Assembly: GCF_001982615.1 (NCBI RefSeq)
Contig: NZ_MLCO01000141.1
Coordinates: forward strand, 1-62,817
DNA length: 62,817 bases
Direction of reading: 5' to 3'
DNA from: Teichococcus deserti
GTDB taxonomy: Bacteria; Pseudomonadota; Alphaproteobacteria; Acetobacterales; Acetobacteraceae
Shown here: positions 17,711 through 26,330 of the stretch, one piece after another
Numbering within the stretch: the stretch's first letter is position 1
How the letters are laid out: every line of letters begins with the position of its first letter
The notes under the pieces: generated by a model
What the model was told of the DNA's origin: nothing
What the model saw: the letters and a program-made list of their open reading frames with translations, nothing else
Databases searched by the model: none
Made by a program: the position numbers and the translations under genes

Positions 17711-18765
17711 CGCGCAGGCCTCCGCCGCACCAGGATCAGCGCGAAGACGGGCGCGCCGACCAGCGCGGTGACCACGCCGATCGGCAGCACCTGGCCGGGC
17801 ACCGCGATGCGCGAGACCACGTCGGCGCCGATCAGGAACAGCGCGCCGATCAGCGCCGAGGCCGGCACCAGCCGCACATGCCGCACGCCCACCAGGAAGC
17901 GCGCCGCATGCGGCACCACCAGCCCCACGAAGCCGACGGAACCCACGATGCTGACCATCACCGCGGTCGCCAGCGCGGCCGCCAGGATCAGCAGCGCCTG
18001 GATGCGCTTCACCGGCACGCCGAGCGACAGGGCTGAATCGGCGCCGAAGGTGAAGGCGTCCAGCGCGCGCGCCTGCCACAGGCAGACCAGCGTCACGGCC
18101 AGCGCCACCGGCACCGCCGCGCCGACATTGTCCCAGCGCGCGCCGCTGAGATTGCCGAGCAGCCAGAACATGATGCCGCGGGCCTGCTCGGCGCTGGCCG
18201 AGCGGGTGATGATGAAGGCGGTCAGCGCGTTGAACAGCTGCGAGCCGGCGATGCCCGCCAGCACGATCTGCCCCGCCGCGCGCGGCCCGGCGCCGCCGCC
18301 GGAAGCCCGCGCCAGCAGCGCCACCAGCAGGAAGGCCGACAGCGCCCCGCCCAGCGCGCCGGCGGAGAGCGAGATCGCCCCGGCGCCGAGGCCGGCCACG
18401 GTGACCAGCACGGCGCCGGTGGAAGCGCCGGCGGAAATCCCCAGCAGATAGGGTTCCGCCAGGGCGTTGCGCAGCAGCGACTGCAGGATGACGCCGGAGA
18501 CCGCCAGCGACGCGCCGCAGCAGGCGGCGATGATCGCCCGCGTCAGCCGGTAGTTCCAGATGATGCCCTGGTCGATGCGGTCGATCGCATAGCTCGCGCC
18601 AAAGATCTTGTTGGCCAGGGTCTGCCAGACGCTGGCCACCGGGATGGCGGTCTCGCCGATGCAGACCCCGGCCAGGATGGCGCCGGCCAGCACCAGCGCG
18701 ATCCAGCCGGCATGCCAGGCGAAGCGGGCCGCCAGCCTCGCCAGCGGCCCGGCGACGTGGCTCAC
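17707..18765 (-). CDS. btuC: Cobalamin ABC importer, permease
   Basis: The 352-residue FecCD/BtuC-family permease has about ten transmembrane segments. Family marks are RLTRAIIAACCGASLAVSGV, RNALAEPYLLGISAGASTGA, GIMFWLLGNLSG and the coupling region GSVGFVGLVVPHAARFLVG. The start is GTG at 18765, overlapping the btuF stop (GTGA), with no nearby ATG. It forms the inner-membrane channel between the binding protein BtuF and the ATPase BtuD. Confidence 0.88.
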
Positions 18766-19796
18766 TGCCGCAGCTTGGCCATGGCCTCGGTCAGCGCCTC
18801 CAGCCCGCCGACCAGGCGGATGGTGGCCTGCATGGCATGGGCGTCGAGGATGACGATGCGGCCTTCGCGCACCGCGGTCATCTCGCGCGTCACCGGGTCG
18901 GCGCGCAGGAAGGCCAGCTTCTTCTCGACGTCGTCGGCGGGGAAGCGGCGGCGGTCCATGCGGGCGATGACCAGCACCGAGGGATTGGCGCGGGCGATGC
19001 TTTCCCAGCCGACCGTTGGCCATTCCTCGTCCGACTGCACGACGTTGCGCAGGCCGAGCGTCCGCATCATGTAGCCCGGGATGCCCTTCTGGCCCGCCAT
19101 ATAGGGGTCGAGGTCCAGATCGGCGCTGGAGAACCAGAAGGCGGCAGAAGCGTCGGTCAGCTTCAGCGCCTGGGCGCGGGCGACGGCGGCGGCCTCGCGG
19201 GCGCGGAGATCGGCGACCAGCTTCGCGCCGGCCGACTGGCGGTCGAAGATGGCGGCCAGCTGCTCGATGCCCTTGTAGATGGTGGCGGTGGTGAAGGGCG
19301 CGGTGCGGGTGCCGTCGGCGCCGACCAGGTTGTTCTTGCCCTCGCAGTCGGAGGGCATGATGTAGGTCGGAACGCCCAGCTCATGGAATTGCGGCCGGGT
19401 GCCGACGACGCCCTGGGCGCCGATCATCCATTCGAACTGGGTGGCGACCAGGCCCGGGCGCTTGTTGATGACGGATTCGAAGCTGGGCGCGTTGTTGTCC
19501 AGCCGCGGCACGCGGTCGTTCTGCGCGGCGAACTCGGGCAGCACCGCGTTGAACCAAAGGGACGTGCCGGCCATGTTCTCGCCGACACCCAGCGCATAGA
19601 GCGTCTCGGTCGCCGCCTGGCCGATGGTCACCACGTTGCGCGGCGCCGCCGGGAAGCTGAGCGTCTGGCCGCAATTCTCGACCGTCAGCGGATAGGCCGT
19701 GGATTGCGCGGCGGTGGGCAGCGCGGCCAGCAGCCCGGCGCCCAGGAACGCGGAAAGGAAAGCGCCGCGACGAGCGCGGCCCTGCGAATGGGTCAT
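18762..19796 (-). CDS. btuF: Cobalamin ABC importer, periplasmic binding protein
   Basis: The 344-residue class III binding protein starts at the ATG 19796, which has GGGGAGGA just upstream. A longer frame reaches back into the riboswitch and is rejected. Residues 1-30 form a secretion signal; the lobes contain RNVVTIGQAATETLYALGVG and KRPGLVATQFEWM, typical of the BtuF/FepB fold joined by a long helix. It captures corrinoid for BtuCD. Position directly behind a cobalamin riboswitch is the strongest evidence for substrate. No btuB outer-membrane receptor is adjacent; the TonB receptor at 5.6-8.0 kb is not linked. Confidence 0.85.
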   Translation of the reverse strand: MTHSQGRARRGAFLSAFLGAGLLAALPTAAQSTAYPLTVENCGQTLSFPAAPRNVVTIGQAATETLYALGVGENMAGTSLWFNAVLPEFAAQNDRVPRLDNNAPSFESVINKRPGLVATQFEWMIGAQGVVGTRPQFHELGVPTYIMPSDCEGKNNLVGADGTRTAPFTTATIYKGIEQLAAIFDRQSAGAKLVADLRAREAAAVARAQALKLTDASAAFWFSSADLDLDPYMAGQKGIPGYMMRTLGLRNVVQSDEEWPTVGWESIARANPSVLVIARMDRRRFPADDVEKKLAFLRADPVTREMTAVREGRIVILDAHAMQATIRLVGGLEALTEAMAKLRQ

Positions 19797-19839
19797 CAAA
19801 GAATCCTCCCCGGACACCCCGCCGGATGGGTCGTTGCAC

Positions 19840-20018
19840 GATGCCGGCAGGTCTCCTGACTGGCGGGTCATCGCCCGTCCCCGACCTTCCCGGGATCGCT
19901 CCCAGTGGCGTCTTCGGAGAGGGGCTCGCCGCCTACAGTTGCGGGGGCAGTTCCGGTTCGGGGCCCTGGCGGACCCCGGCGGATTCCCTTTTGATTCCTT
20001 TCGGAAACCGGTGCTGGT
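19840..20018 (-). promoter_or_regulatory. Cobalamin riboswitch controlling btuFCD
   Basis: Read on the minus strand the element contains GGGAATCCGCCGG, the core AACTGCCCCCGCAACTGTAG, GCCACTGGGAGC, CCCGGGAAGGTC and the B12 box AGTCAGGAGACCTGCC (19846-19861). Nineteen bases further, TCCGGCGGGGTGTCCGG (19810-19826) repeats exactly a segment found after the metE riboswitch, and here it abuts the btuF ribosome site. That fits control by hiding the ribosome site. The aptamer begins only about 4 bases after the nikE stop. Confidence 0.92.
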
Positions 20019-20021
20019 TGT

Positions 20022-20813
20022 CTAGCCGACCGCGCGGCCGGCCGGCAAGCGCGGGCGCGGCATCTCGGGCAGGATGGCGTCGCGGAGCGCCTGCAGCACC
20101 GGCGGCAGCGGGCCGGGGCCGAAGGGGTCGGCCACCTCGACCGGGCGGCGGTCCTGCATGACGTAGGACCGGTCGGCGAAGCCGCGCAGCAGCCGCAGGT
20201 CGTGGGTAACGAACAGAAAAGCCATGCCATGCTGGGCGCGCAGGCGGCGCAGGAGAGCCATGACGCGAGCCTGGGTCTCCAGGTCCAGGCTGTTCACCGC
20301 CTCGTCCAGCACCACCAGCCGCGGCCGGGTGGCGAGCGCGCGCGCGATGCAAAGGCGCTGCAGCTGCCCGCCGCTCATCCGATGCGCCGGGCGGTCGAGC
20401 AGTTCCGGCGGCAGGTCGACCTCGGCCAAAAGCTCGGCGACGCGGTCGCGGCTGGCCTCGCCCTGGACGGTCAGCGGCTCGGCCACGACCTCATAGCCGG
20501 TGAAGCGCGGGCTGGTGGCGGCCTGGGGGTCCTGGAACACCGCCTGGATGGCGCGGCGGGTCGCCGGCGCCATGCGGCCGCGGAAGTCGGTCAGGGGCGC
20601 GCCGTCGAACAGGATGCGGCCGGCATCGGGCCGCTCCAGCCCCAGCACCAGCCGGCCCAGCGTGCTCTTGCCCGAGCCGGTGCGGCCGAGCAGCGCCACG
20701 CATTCGCCAGTGCCGATGGTCAGCCTCGCCCCCTGCAGCACCGGATGCCGGCGACTTCGGGAAAAGATCCCGCCCTGGCGATAGCCGTGGTGGATGTCCT
20801 GCAGCTGCATCAT
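20022..20813 (-). CDS. nikE: Nickel ABC importer, ATP-binding protein NikE-like
   Basis: The 263-residue ATPase of the Dpp/Nik class has Walker A GRTGSGKST, Q-loop AVFQDPQAATSPRFTG, signature MSGGQLQRLCIARALATRP and Walker B LVVLDEAVNSLD. In Walker B, Glu-Ala-Val replaces the usual Glu-Pro-Thr. The ATG at 20813 overlaps the nikD stop by four bases. It is the last gene of a five-gene importer whose divergent neighbour is nikR, which identifies the cargo as nickel. The stop is followed almost at once by the btu riboswitch. Confidence 0.87.
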   Translation of the reverse strand: MMQLQDIHHGYRQGGIFSRSRRHPVLQGARLTIGTGECVALLGRTGSGKSTLGRLVLGLERPDAGRILFDGAPLTDFRGRMAPATRRAIQAVFQDPQAATSPRFTGYEVVAEPLTVQGEASRDRVAELLAEVDLPPELLDRPAHRMSGGQLQRLCIARALATRPRLVVLDEAVNSLDLETQARVMALLRRLRAQHGMAFLFVTHDLRLLRGFADRSYVMQDRRPVEVADPFGPGPLPPVLQALRDAILPEMPRPRLPAGRAVG

Positions 20814-21571
20814 GCGTAGAGCGCCCGATGCGCCGCGACCAAAGCCTGGGCGCGGGGATGCGCCGGATCCTCGAACAGGTTGTGGGCCGATTGCAGCTCG
20901 ACGATGCGGCCCTGGTCCATCACCGCCACCGTGTCGGCCAGGCGAGCGATGACGGAGAGGTCGTGGGTGACCAGCAACAACCCGATGCCGCGGCGCTGCA
21001 CCAGCGCCTCCAGCAGGTCGAGCAGCCGCGCCTGCACCACCAGGTCCAGGTCGGTGGTCGGCTCGTCAGCCAGCAGGAAGAGCGGGTCGCGCGCCAGGGC
21101 CAGCGCCAGCATCACCCGCTGCAGCATGCCGCCGCTGAGCTGTGACGGATAAAGCGACGCAATCTCCGCGGGCCGCTCGAAGCCGACCTCGGCGAGCAGG
21201 CCCTGCATCTTTTCCCACGCCGGCGCGCCGCGCAGCCCGTCGCAGGCGAGCGTCTCGAGGAAGTGGCGGCCGATGCTGACCAGCGGGTTGAAGCCGCCGC
21301 GCGGCGCCTGCTGCACCAGTCCGACGATGCGGCCGCGCAGCGTCGCGGGCTCGACCGGCTGGCTGTCCAGCGCCACCAGCCCCGCGACCCGCTTCACCCC
21401 CGGCGGCAGCAGGTCGAGGATGGCCAGCGTCGTCAGGCTCTTGCCGCCGCCGCTGGTGCCGACCAGGCCGAGCACCTTTCCTCGCCGGATGGTCAGGCTG
21501 ACGTCGCGCACCAGGGCATGCTCGCCGTCATGCAGGTGCAGGGCGAGGAGGGACAGCGCGCGCGGGCTCAA
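20810..21571 (-). CDS. nikD: Nickel ABC importer, ATP-binding protein NikD-like
   Basis: The 253-residue ATPase has Walker A GTSGGGKSLTTLAILDLL, Q-loop VQQAPRGGFNPLVS, signature LSGGMLQRVMLALALARDP and Walker B LLADEPTTDLD. I place the start at TTG 21571, which overlaps the nikC stop (TTGA) and yields LSPRALSLLALHL. The first Met in frame lies far inside the ATPase core, and the longer open frame is antisense-like nikC shadow. Tight overlaps on both sides imply translational coupling. Confidence 0.85.
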   Translation of the reverse strand: MSPRALSLLALHLHDGEHALVRDVSLTIRRGKVLGLVGTSGGGKSLTTLAILDLLPPGVKRVAGLVALDSQPVEPATLRGRIVGLVQQAPRGGFNPLVSIGRHFLETLACDGLRGAPAWEKMQGLLAEVGFERPAEIASLYPSQLSGGMLQRVMLALALARDPLFLLADEPTTDLDLVVQARLLDLLEALVQRRGIGLLLVTHDLSVIARLADTVAVMDQGRIVELQSAHNLFEDPAHPRAQALVAAHRALYA

Positions 21572-22383
21572 TGCAGGTGGTCCGGCATTCCGGGGTCCAG
21601 CCGGTCGCGCAGCGCGTCGCCCAGCAGGTTGCAGCCCAGCACGGTCAGCAGGATGGCCGCTCCCGGCAGCAGCACCAGCAGGGGCGCCGAGCGGAAGAAG
21701 GGCCGGGCATCGTTGATCATGATGCCCCATTCGGCCGCCGGCGGCGCCAGGCCGAGGCCCAGGAAGGACAGCCCTGCGACATGCAGCATCCAATGCCCGA
21801 GATCGAGGCTGGCCAGCACCGCCAGCGGCCCTGCCAGCGCCGGCAGCAGGTGGCGCCGCGCGATGGCCAGGCGCGACAGCCCGGCGATGCGGGCGGCGGC
21901 GACATGGTCGCGCGACCGCAGCGACAGGGTTACGCCGCGCACCAGCCGGGCGTACCAGGCCCAGTGCGACAGGGCGATGGCGACGACGACATTGGCGATG
22001 CCGGTGCCCAGGGCGCCGATCATGAACAGCGCCAGCACCAGGGTCGGCACGGTCATGAAGGCGTCGCAGATGCGCATCAGCACCGCATCCACCACGCCCC
22101 CCGCCAGCCCCGCCACCATGCCGACGGCGCAGCCGAAGACCAGCACCAGGACCAGGATCATGCCCACGGCGCCAAACGACGCCCGCGCGCCCCAGAGAAG
22201 CCGGGACAGCATGTCGCGGCCCAGGTGGTCGGTGCCCAGCCAATGCTCGGCCGAGGGCGGCTGCAGCCGGCTGGCCAGGTCGGTCAGGGTCGGGTCATAG
22301 GGCGCGATCCAGGGGGCGAGCGCCGCCGCCAGCAGCAGAAGGGCCACCAGCCCCGCGGCGGCCGGGATGACGAAGCGCTTCAT
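21568..22383 (-). CDS. nikC: Nickel ABC importer, permease NikC-like
   Basis: The 271-residue inner-membrane protein of the DppC/NikC family has HWLGTDHLGRDMLSRLLWGA near residue 46, and the coupling motif AARIAGLSRLAIARRHLLP. WMLHVAGLSFLGLGLAPPAAEWG is also typical of the family. The ATG at 22383 overlaps the nikB stop. It forms half of the transmembrane channel together with NikB. Confidence 0.88.
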   Translation of the reverse strand: MKRFVIPAAAGLVALLLLAAALAPWIAPYDPTLTDLASRLQPPSAEHWLGTDHLGRDMLSRLLWGARASFGAVGMILVLVLVFGCAVGMVAGLAGGVVDAVLMRICDAFMTVPTLVLALFMIGALGTGIANVVVAIALSHWAWYARLVRGVTLSLRSRDHVAAARIAGLSRLAIARRHLLPALAGPLAVLASLDLGHWMLHVAGLSFLGLGLAPPAAEWGIMINDARPFFRSAPLLVLLPGAAILLTVLGCNLLGDALRDRLDPGMPDHLH

Positions 22384-23318
22384 GCCGCGCCCTCCAGCCG
22401 GATGCGCGGGTCGAGCCAGGCATAGGCGATGTCGATGACCAGGTTGCACAGCACGAAGACCGTGGTCATCACCAGGACAAAGCCCTGCAGCACCGGATAG
22501 TCGCGGTTGGCAATGGCGGTGAGCGCATAGCGGCCGAGGCCGGGCCAACCGAAGACGCTTTCCACCACCATGGCGCCGCCCATCAGCTCGCCCAGATGCA
22601 GGCCGATGGCGGTCAGCGGCGGCAGCAGCGCGTTCAGCATGACATGCCGTCCGATCAGCGTCCGGCGCGGCAGGCCGCGGGCGCGGGCGAAGCGCAGATG
22701 CGGCTCGCCCAGCACGCCGAGGACGGAAGCCCGCACCAGCCGCAGCATGACGCAGGCCGACATGGTGGCGGTGGCCAGGGCCGGCAGGATGATGCTGGAC
22801 GGCCCGTCCCGCCCGATCGCCGGCAGCCAGCCCAGCGTCACCGCGAAGACCAGCACGAAGAGAAACCCCAGCCAGAAATTCGGCAGCGAGACGCCCAGGA
22901 AGGAAATCGCCCGGGTCAGGTGGTCCGGCCAGCGGTCGCGGTTCAGCGCCGCCCAGAGGCCGAGCGGCACGCCCACCGCAATGGTCACCAGCATCGCCGT
23001 CCCCGCCAGCTGCAGGGTCGCCGGCAGGTAATGCGCGATTTCTTCCAGCACCGGGCGGCGGGTGAACCAGGATTCTCCCAGGTTGCCGCGCAACGCCTCG
23101 GCCAGCCAGGCGAGGTATTGCGCCAGGATCGAGCGATCGAGGCCGAGCTCGGCGCGGGCCAGGGCGAGGGCCGCGTCCGTCGGCGGGATCTGCGCCAGGC
23201 GCAGATAGTCCAGCGCCGGGTCGCCGCGCCCCAGCCGCAGCATGGCGAAGAAGCCGAAGGAGACGAGCAGCAGCAGCGGCAGCAGGCTGGCCAGCCGCCG
23301 CAGGGCGAAACGCAGCAT
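22380..23318 (-). CDS. nikB: Nickel ABC importer, permease NikB-like
   Basis: The 312-residue inner-membrane protein is of the DppB/NikB family. Marks include the first helix LLPLLLLVSFGFFAMLRL, LGLDRSILAQYLAWL, GNLGESWFTRRPV, FARARGLPRRTLIGRHVMLN and FGWPGLGRYALTAIANRDYP. It starts 5 bases after nikA and overlaps nikC by four bases. Confidence 0.9.
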   Translation of the reverse strand: MLRFALRRLASLLPLLLLVSFGFFAMLRLGRGDPALDYLRLAQIPPTDAALALARAELGLDRSILAQYLAWLAEALRGNLGESWFTRRPVLEEIAHYLPATLQLAGTAMLVTIAVGVPLGLWAALNRDRWPDHLTRAISFLGVSLPNFWLGFLFVLVFAVTLGWLPAIGRDGPSSIILPALATATMSACVMLRLVRASVLGVLGEPHLRFARARGLPRRTLIGRHVMLNALLPPLTAIGLHLGELMGGAMVVESVFGWPGLGRYALTAIANRDYPVLQGFVLVMTTVFVLCNLVIDIAYAWLDPRIRLEGAA

Positions 23319-23323
23319 CGCGG

Positions 23324-24886
23324 TCAGCCCTGGCCGATCCGCTCGAAGGGGATGTCTGTCTGTGTCGCGCCGAAGGGCACCGTTCCGAGCTCCCGCCGGT
23401 GGACGATCTTGTTGGTCAGGAAGGAGACCGGGAAATACACCGCCTGCTCATGCAGCGTGGTCAGCAGCCAGCGGTATTCTTCCGCCCGCGTGGCCTCGTC
23501 GCTGCCGGCCAGCACGCCGGTGATGCGGCGGTCGATCTCTGCCTTCATCGCCAGGCCGCGCTGCGCCTGGTAGTCGGCATGGGCCGGCGCCCGCATCGAG
23601 CCCATGAAGGCATGCGGGTCATAGGGTGCGCCCCAGGTATCGCCGAAGATCATGCCGAATTCGCCGGACCGCTGGCGGCCCTGATAGGTGCCGGCATCCT
23701 CGCCGATCAGCCTTCCTTCGATGCCGATGCGGGCGAGGTCGCCCTGGATGGCCTCGGCGATCGCCTTCTGCAGCGCATCGCTGCCGGTGAAGCAGAGATC
23801 GAGCGCCAGCGGCTTGCCGTCGCGCTGCCGGATGCGGGCGCCAGGGGGAAGCCGCCAGCCCGCCGCCTCCAGCCGAGCGATGGCGGCGGCGCGGTCGAAG
23901 CGGGGCGCGCGCAGGCCGAGGCCGGTATAGGGAAAATTCTCGGCGAAAAGGGTCTCGGCCGCCGGCTCGGTGTCGAGCAGCACATGCTTGACCAGCGCCG
24001 CCCGATCGATGCCCTGGGCGATGGCCTGGCGCACCGCCAGCTCCTCGGTCGGGAACCGGGCGGAATTCACCGCCAGCAGCCGCGTCGCCAGCGGCGGCGA
24101 GATGGCGGTGGTGAAGCGCCGATCCGCGGCAAAGCGCCGGAAGGTGTCGCCATCCAGCTGGTCGGTGCCATAGGACAAATCAATCTCGCCGGCTTCCAGC
24201 GCCAGGGCGCGCGCATTGCTGTCGCCCACCACCCGCACCAGGATTTCTTCCAGCGCCGGCCTGGCGCCCCAGTAATCCGGGTTGCGGCGGAACAGGTCGT
24301 GCCGGCCGCGGATGGTCTCGGCCAGCGTCCAGGGGCCCGTGCCGACCGGCACGGCCAGGCTGCCATCCGGGCGCAGCGCCGCCGGCGAGGCGAAGCGAAG
24401 CGGCCGCGGCAGGGCGAGCTCCAGCAGGGTTGGGTAGTAGCCGCCCTTCAGCCGCAGCCGGACGGTCATCGGGTCGATCGCCTCGGCGCCCTCGATCCGC
24501 TCGACCAGGGCGAGCCAGGCATGGCGCGGGCGGTTGGCCAGCACCGCCTCGACATTGGCCACCACCGCCGCGGCGTCGAAGGGCGTGCCGTCGGAGAAAC
24601 GCACCCCCGGCCGCAGGGCGAAGCGCCAGCTGCGGCCATCCGGCTCCAATTCCCAAGTGGTCGCCAAAGCGGGCGCCAGGCCGCCGCCCTCGACATAGCG
24701 GACCAGCGGCTCGTAGAGCATCGACTGCGCATACATCTGGTCCGGCGAATAGAGATGCGGATGCAGCGGCCCGGCATGGCTCGGCCAGGAAAACACCAGC
24801 CGCTTCCTGGCCTGTTGCGCGCGCGCCGGCCCGGCGATGGGCGCTGCCAGGACGGGCAGGCTTTGCAGCAGGCGGCGACGCAGCAT
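23324..24886 (-). CDS. nikA: Nickel ABC importer, periplasmic binding protein NikA-like
   Basis: The 520-residue family 5 binding protein begins at the ATG 24886 behind GAGGAA; the in-frame ATG at 24907 is less well placed. The leader MLRRRLLQSLPVLAAPIAGPARAQ is Arg-rich and Tat-like. Family features are LYEPLVRYVEGGG, WRFALRPGVRFSDGTPFDA, GTGPWTL and FRRNPDYW. NikA binds nickel, usually as a chelate, for the NikBCDE channel. The NikR-type operator lies 25 bases upstream of this start, so nickel should repress the whole operon. Confidence 0.88.
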   Translation of the reverse strand: MLRRRLLQSLPVLAAPIAGPARAQQARKRLVFSWPSHAGPLHPHLYSPDQMYAQSMLYEPLVRYVEGGGLAPALATTWELEPDGRSWRFALRPGVRFSDGTPFDAAAVVANVEAVLANRPRHAWLALVERIEGAEAIDPMTVRLRLKGGYYPTLLELALPRPLRFASPAALRPDGSLAVPVGTGPWTLAETIRGRHDLFRRNPDYWGARPALEEILVRVVGDSNARALALEAGEIDLSYGTDQLDGDTFRRFAADRRFTTAISPPLATRLLAVNSARFPTEELAVRQAIAQGIDRAALVKHVLLDTEPAAETLFAENFPYTGLGLRAPRFDRAAAIARLEAAGWRLPPGARIRQRDGKPLALDLCFTGSDALQKAIAEAIQGDLARIGIEGRLIGEDAGTYQGRQRSGEFGMIFGDTWGAPYDPHAFMGSMRAPAHADYQAQRGLAMKAEIDRRITGVLAGSDEATRAEEYRWLLTTLHEQAVYFPVSFLTNKIVHRRELGTVPFGATQTDIPFERIGQG

Positions 24887-24910
24887 CCGGCGGGTTCCTC
24901 GATCCAACCG

Positions 24911-24938
24911 GTATGCTAATTATGAAGAAACGTCATAT
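24911..24938. promoter_or_regulatory. NikR operator between nikA and nikR
   Basis: GTATGC-N16-TCATAT fits the Escherichia coli NikR site GTATGA-N16-TCATAC with only the last base of each half changed and the exact 16-base spacing. It lies between the divergent nikA and nikR genes and can serve both. Confidence 0.8.
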
Positions 24939-24959
24939 CAACCGGTGGAATTGGGCCGC

Positions 24960-25385
24960 ATGCAGCGCATCACCATCACCCTGGACGACGACCTGCTGCA
25001 GGCGGTCGATGCGCATGGCCCGCCCGGCGGCAACCGCTCCGAGACCATCCGCGATCTGATCCGCGCCGGGCTGCGCCAGGCCGAGGCCCAGCGCCCACCC
25101 GAGGGCCCCTGCGCCGCCGCCATCGCCTATGTCTACGACCATCACCGGCGCGACCTGCCGGAGCGGCTGACCAAGGCCTTCCACGACCATCACGACCTGT
25201 CGGTGGCGACGCTGCATGTCCATCTGGACCACCACAACTGCCTGGAGGTCGCCGTGCTGAAAGGCCAGGGCGCCGAGATCCGCCGCTTCGCCGAGGCGGT
25301 CACCGGCGAGCGCGGCGTCCGCCATGGCAGCCTGCTGGTGGTGGCGCCGGAAGGCGGCCACAATCACCATGGGGAGGAGGGATAG
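24960..25385 (+). CDS. nikR: Nickel-responsive repressor
   Basis: The 141-residue protein opens with the ribbon-helix-helix MQRITITLDDDLLQAVDAHG. The metal-binding ACT-like domain contains VATLHVHLDHHNCLEVAVLK, which holds the high-affinity nickel His and Cys ligands, and ERGVRHGSLLVV. Length and motifs agree closely with E. coli NikR. With nickel bound, the tetramer represses nikABCDE; the operator lies in the 73-base divergent gap. I chose ATG 24960 because the motif begins there. A His-rich C-terminal tail (NHHGEEG) is an extra. Confidence 0.94.
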   Translation: MQRITITLDDDLLQAVDAHGPPGGNRSETIRDLIRAGLRQAEAQRPPEGPCAAAIAYVYDHHRRDLPERLTKAFHDHHDLSVATLHVHLDHHNCLEVAVLKGQGAEIRRFAEAVTGERGVRHGSLLVVAPEGGHNHHGEEG

Positions 25386-25391
25386 CGGCGG

Positions 25392-26159
25392 CTATCCGGC
25401 CGGCTGCCGCGCCGCCAGGGCGGCGGGGCGCTGCGCGGTCTCCAGCCGGATGGCGGTGATGCCGCGGTCCTGCACCAGGTGCAGCAGCAGCGCGCGCAGC
25501 AGCAGGGCGATGCCGAGCAGCTCGCCCAGCTCCTCCAGGGTGACCAGCGCGGTCATCAGCGGCGTGCGGTTGATCGCCGCCAGGTCGACGTCGCGCAGCG
25601 CGACGCCCGGGCCGGCAGCGGCATGGATCACGGCGGATTCCACCATCTCCAGCCCCAGCGCCGCCCCGGCGAAGACGGCGCCGGCCAGCAGGATGCGCGC
25701 CAGGGTGCGGCGCGGCAGCTGCCAGGCCAGCGGCAGGCAGAGCACGGCGCAAAGCCCGGCCAGCAGCAGATAGGGCAGCACCCAGCCCAGGTAGAAGACG
25801 CCGCCCAGGGCAAAGCGGCCCTGCAGCAGGAAGGTCAGCCGGTCATGGAGGGCGGCGCCCTCGTCCAGCGCCATGAAGGCCAGGCAGGCGGCGACGAAGA
25901 ACCAGCTGCGCGCCAGCCGCTCGCCCGAGGCCCGGGCGGAGAGCGCGATCAGCAGCGCCGCCAGCGCCGCCGCCAGCAGCCCGGCGGTGGAGACGACGGT
26001 GGGGATCGAGGTTTCCTCCAGCATGTTCAGCACGTTGCTCAGGCTGCTTTCGCGCCCGGCGCGGGCATAGAGCAGCCGCGACAGCAGATGCCCGGCCAGC
26101 ACCGCCAGGATCAGGCCGCAATGCAGGCGGAACAGACGGTCGACAGCAAGGCGCGGCAT
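25392..26159 (-). CDS. Multi-pass membrane protein of unknown function
   Basis: The 255-residue protein has about six hydrophobic segments (near residues 12-31, 57-76, 84-98, 118-143, 150-170 and 205-228). Charged motifs sit in membrane-proximal positions, ALDEGAALHDRL near residue 97 and LEELGELLGIALLL near 205. Such buried Asp/Glu/His could be functional, but I do not recognise the family. The gene converges on nikR with a 6-base gap and is preceded by an AT-rich region that likely carries its promoter. No enzyme or transport partner is adjacent, so no role is proposed. Confidence 0.6.
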   Translation of the reverse strand: MPRLAVDRLFRLHCGLILAVLAGHLLSRLLYARAGRESSLSNVLNMLEETSIPTVVSTAGLLAAALAALLIALSARASGERLARSWFFVAACLAFMALDEGAALHDRLTFLLQGRFALGGVFYLGWVLPYLLLAGLCAVLCLPLAWQLPRRTLARILLAGAVFAGAALGLEMVESAVIHAAAGPGVALRDVDLAAINRTPLMTALVTLEELGELLGIALLLRALLLHLVQDRGITAIRLETAQRPAALAARQPAG

Positions 26160-26277
26160 GGATGGATCCCCCCGGATGCGGCGCCCCCCGGCGGCCGCCA
26201 GGGTCTTTCCTGACCGAACAGCAATAAAACGGCAATTTATTATTCATCATCTGGACAGACTTCGACGAGGGTCCGAG

Positions 26278-26321
26278 TTATTTTGAAATAAAGATCAATA
26301 AATTCTCCGATAATTTGATCT
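26278..26321 (-). terminator. Intrinsic terminator after the diguanylate cyclase gene
   Basis: On the minus strand AGATCAA pairs with TTGATCT around an imperfectly paired inner stem, and is followed by TTATTTT. It begins about 10 bases after the cyclase stop. The AT-rich palindrome TTATTTTGAAATAA at 26278-26291 forms its tail. The gap 26160-26330 holds this and probably the promoter of the membrane-protein gene. Confidence 0.6.
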
Positions 26322-26330
26322 GAGGGAAAA

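Noticed and set aside
18837-19859. 340-residue plus-strand frame opposite btuF
   Set aside because: Shadow of a real gene; it also runs through the leader between btuF and the riboswitch.
19797-19871. Upstream start of btuF inside the riboswitch
   Set aside because: The extension lies in the B12 box and leader; ATG 19796 has a proper ribosome site and begins the signal peptide.
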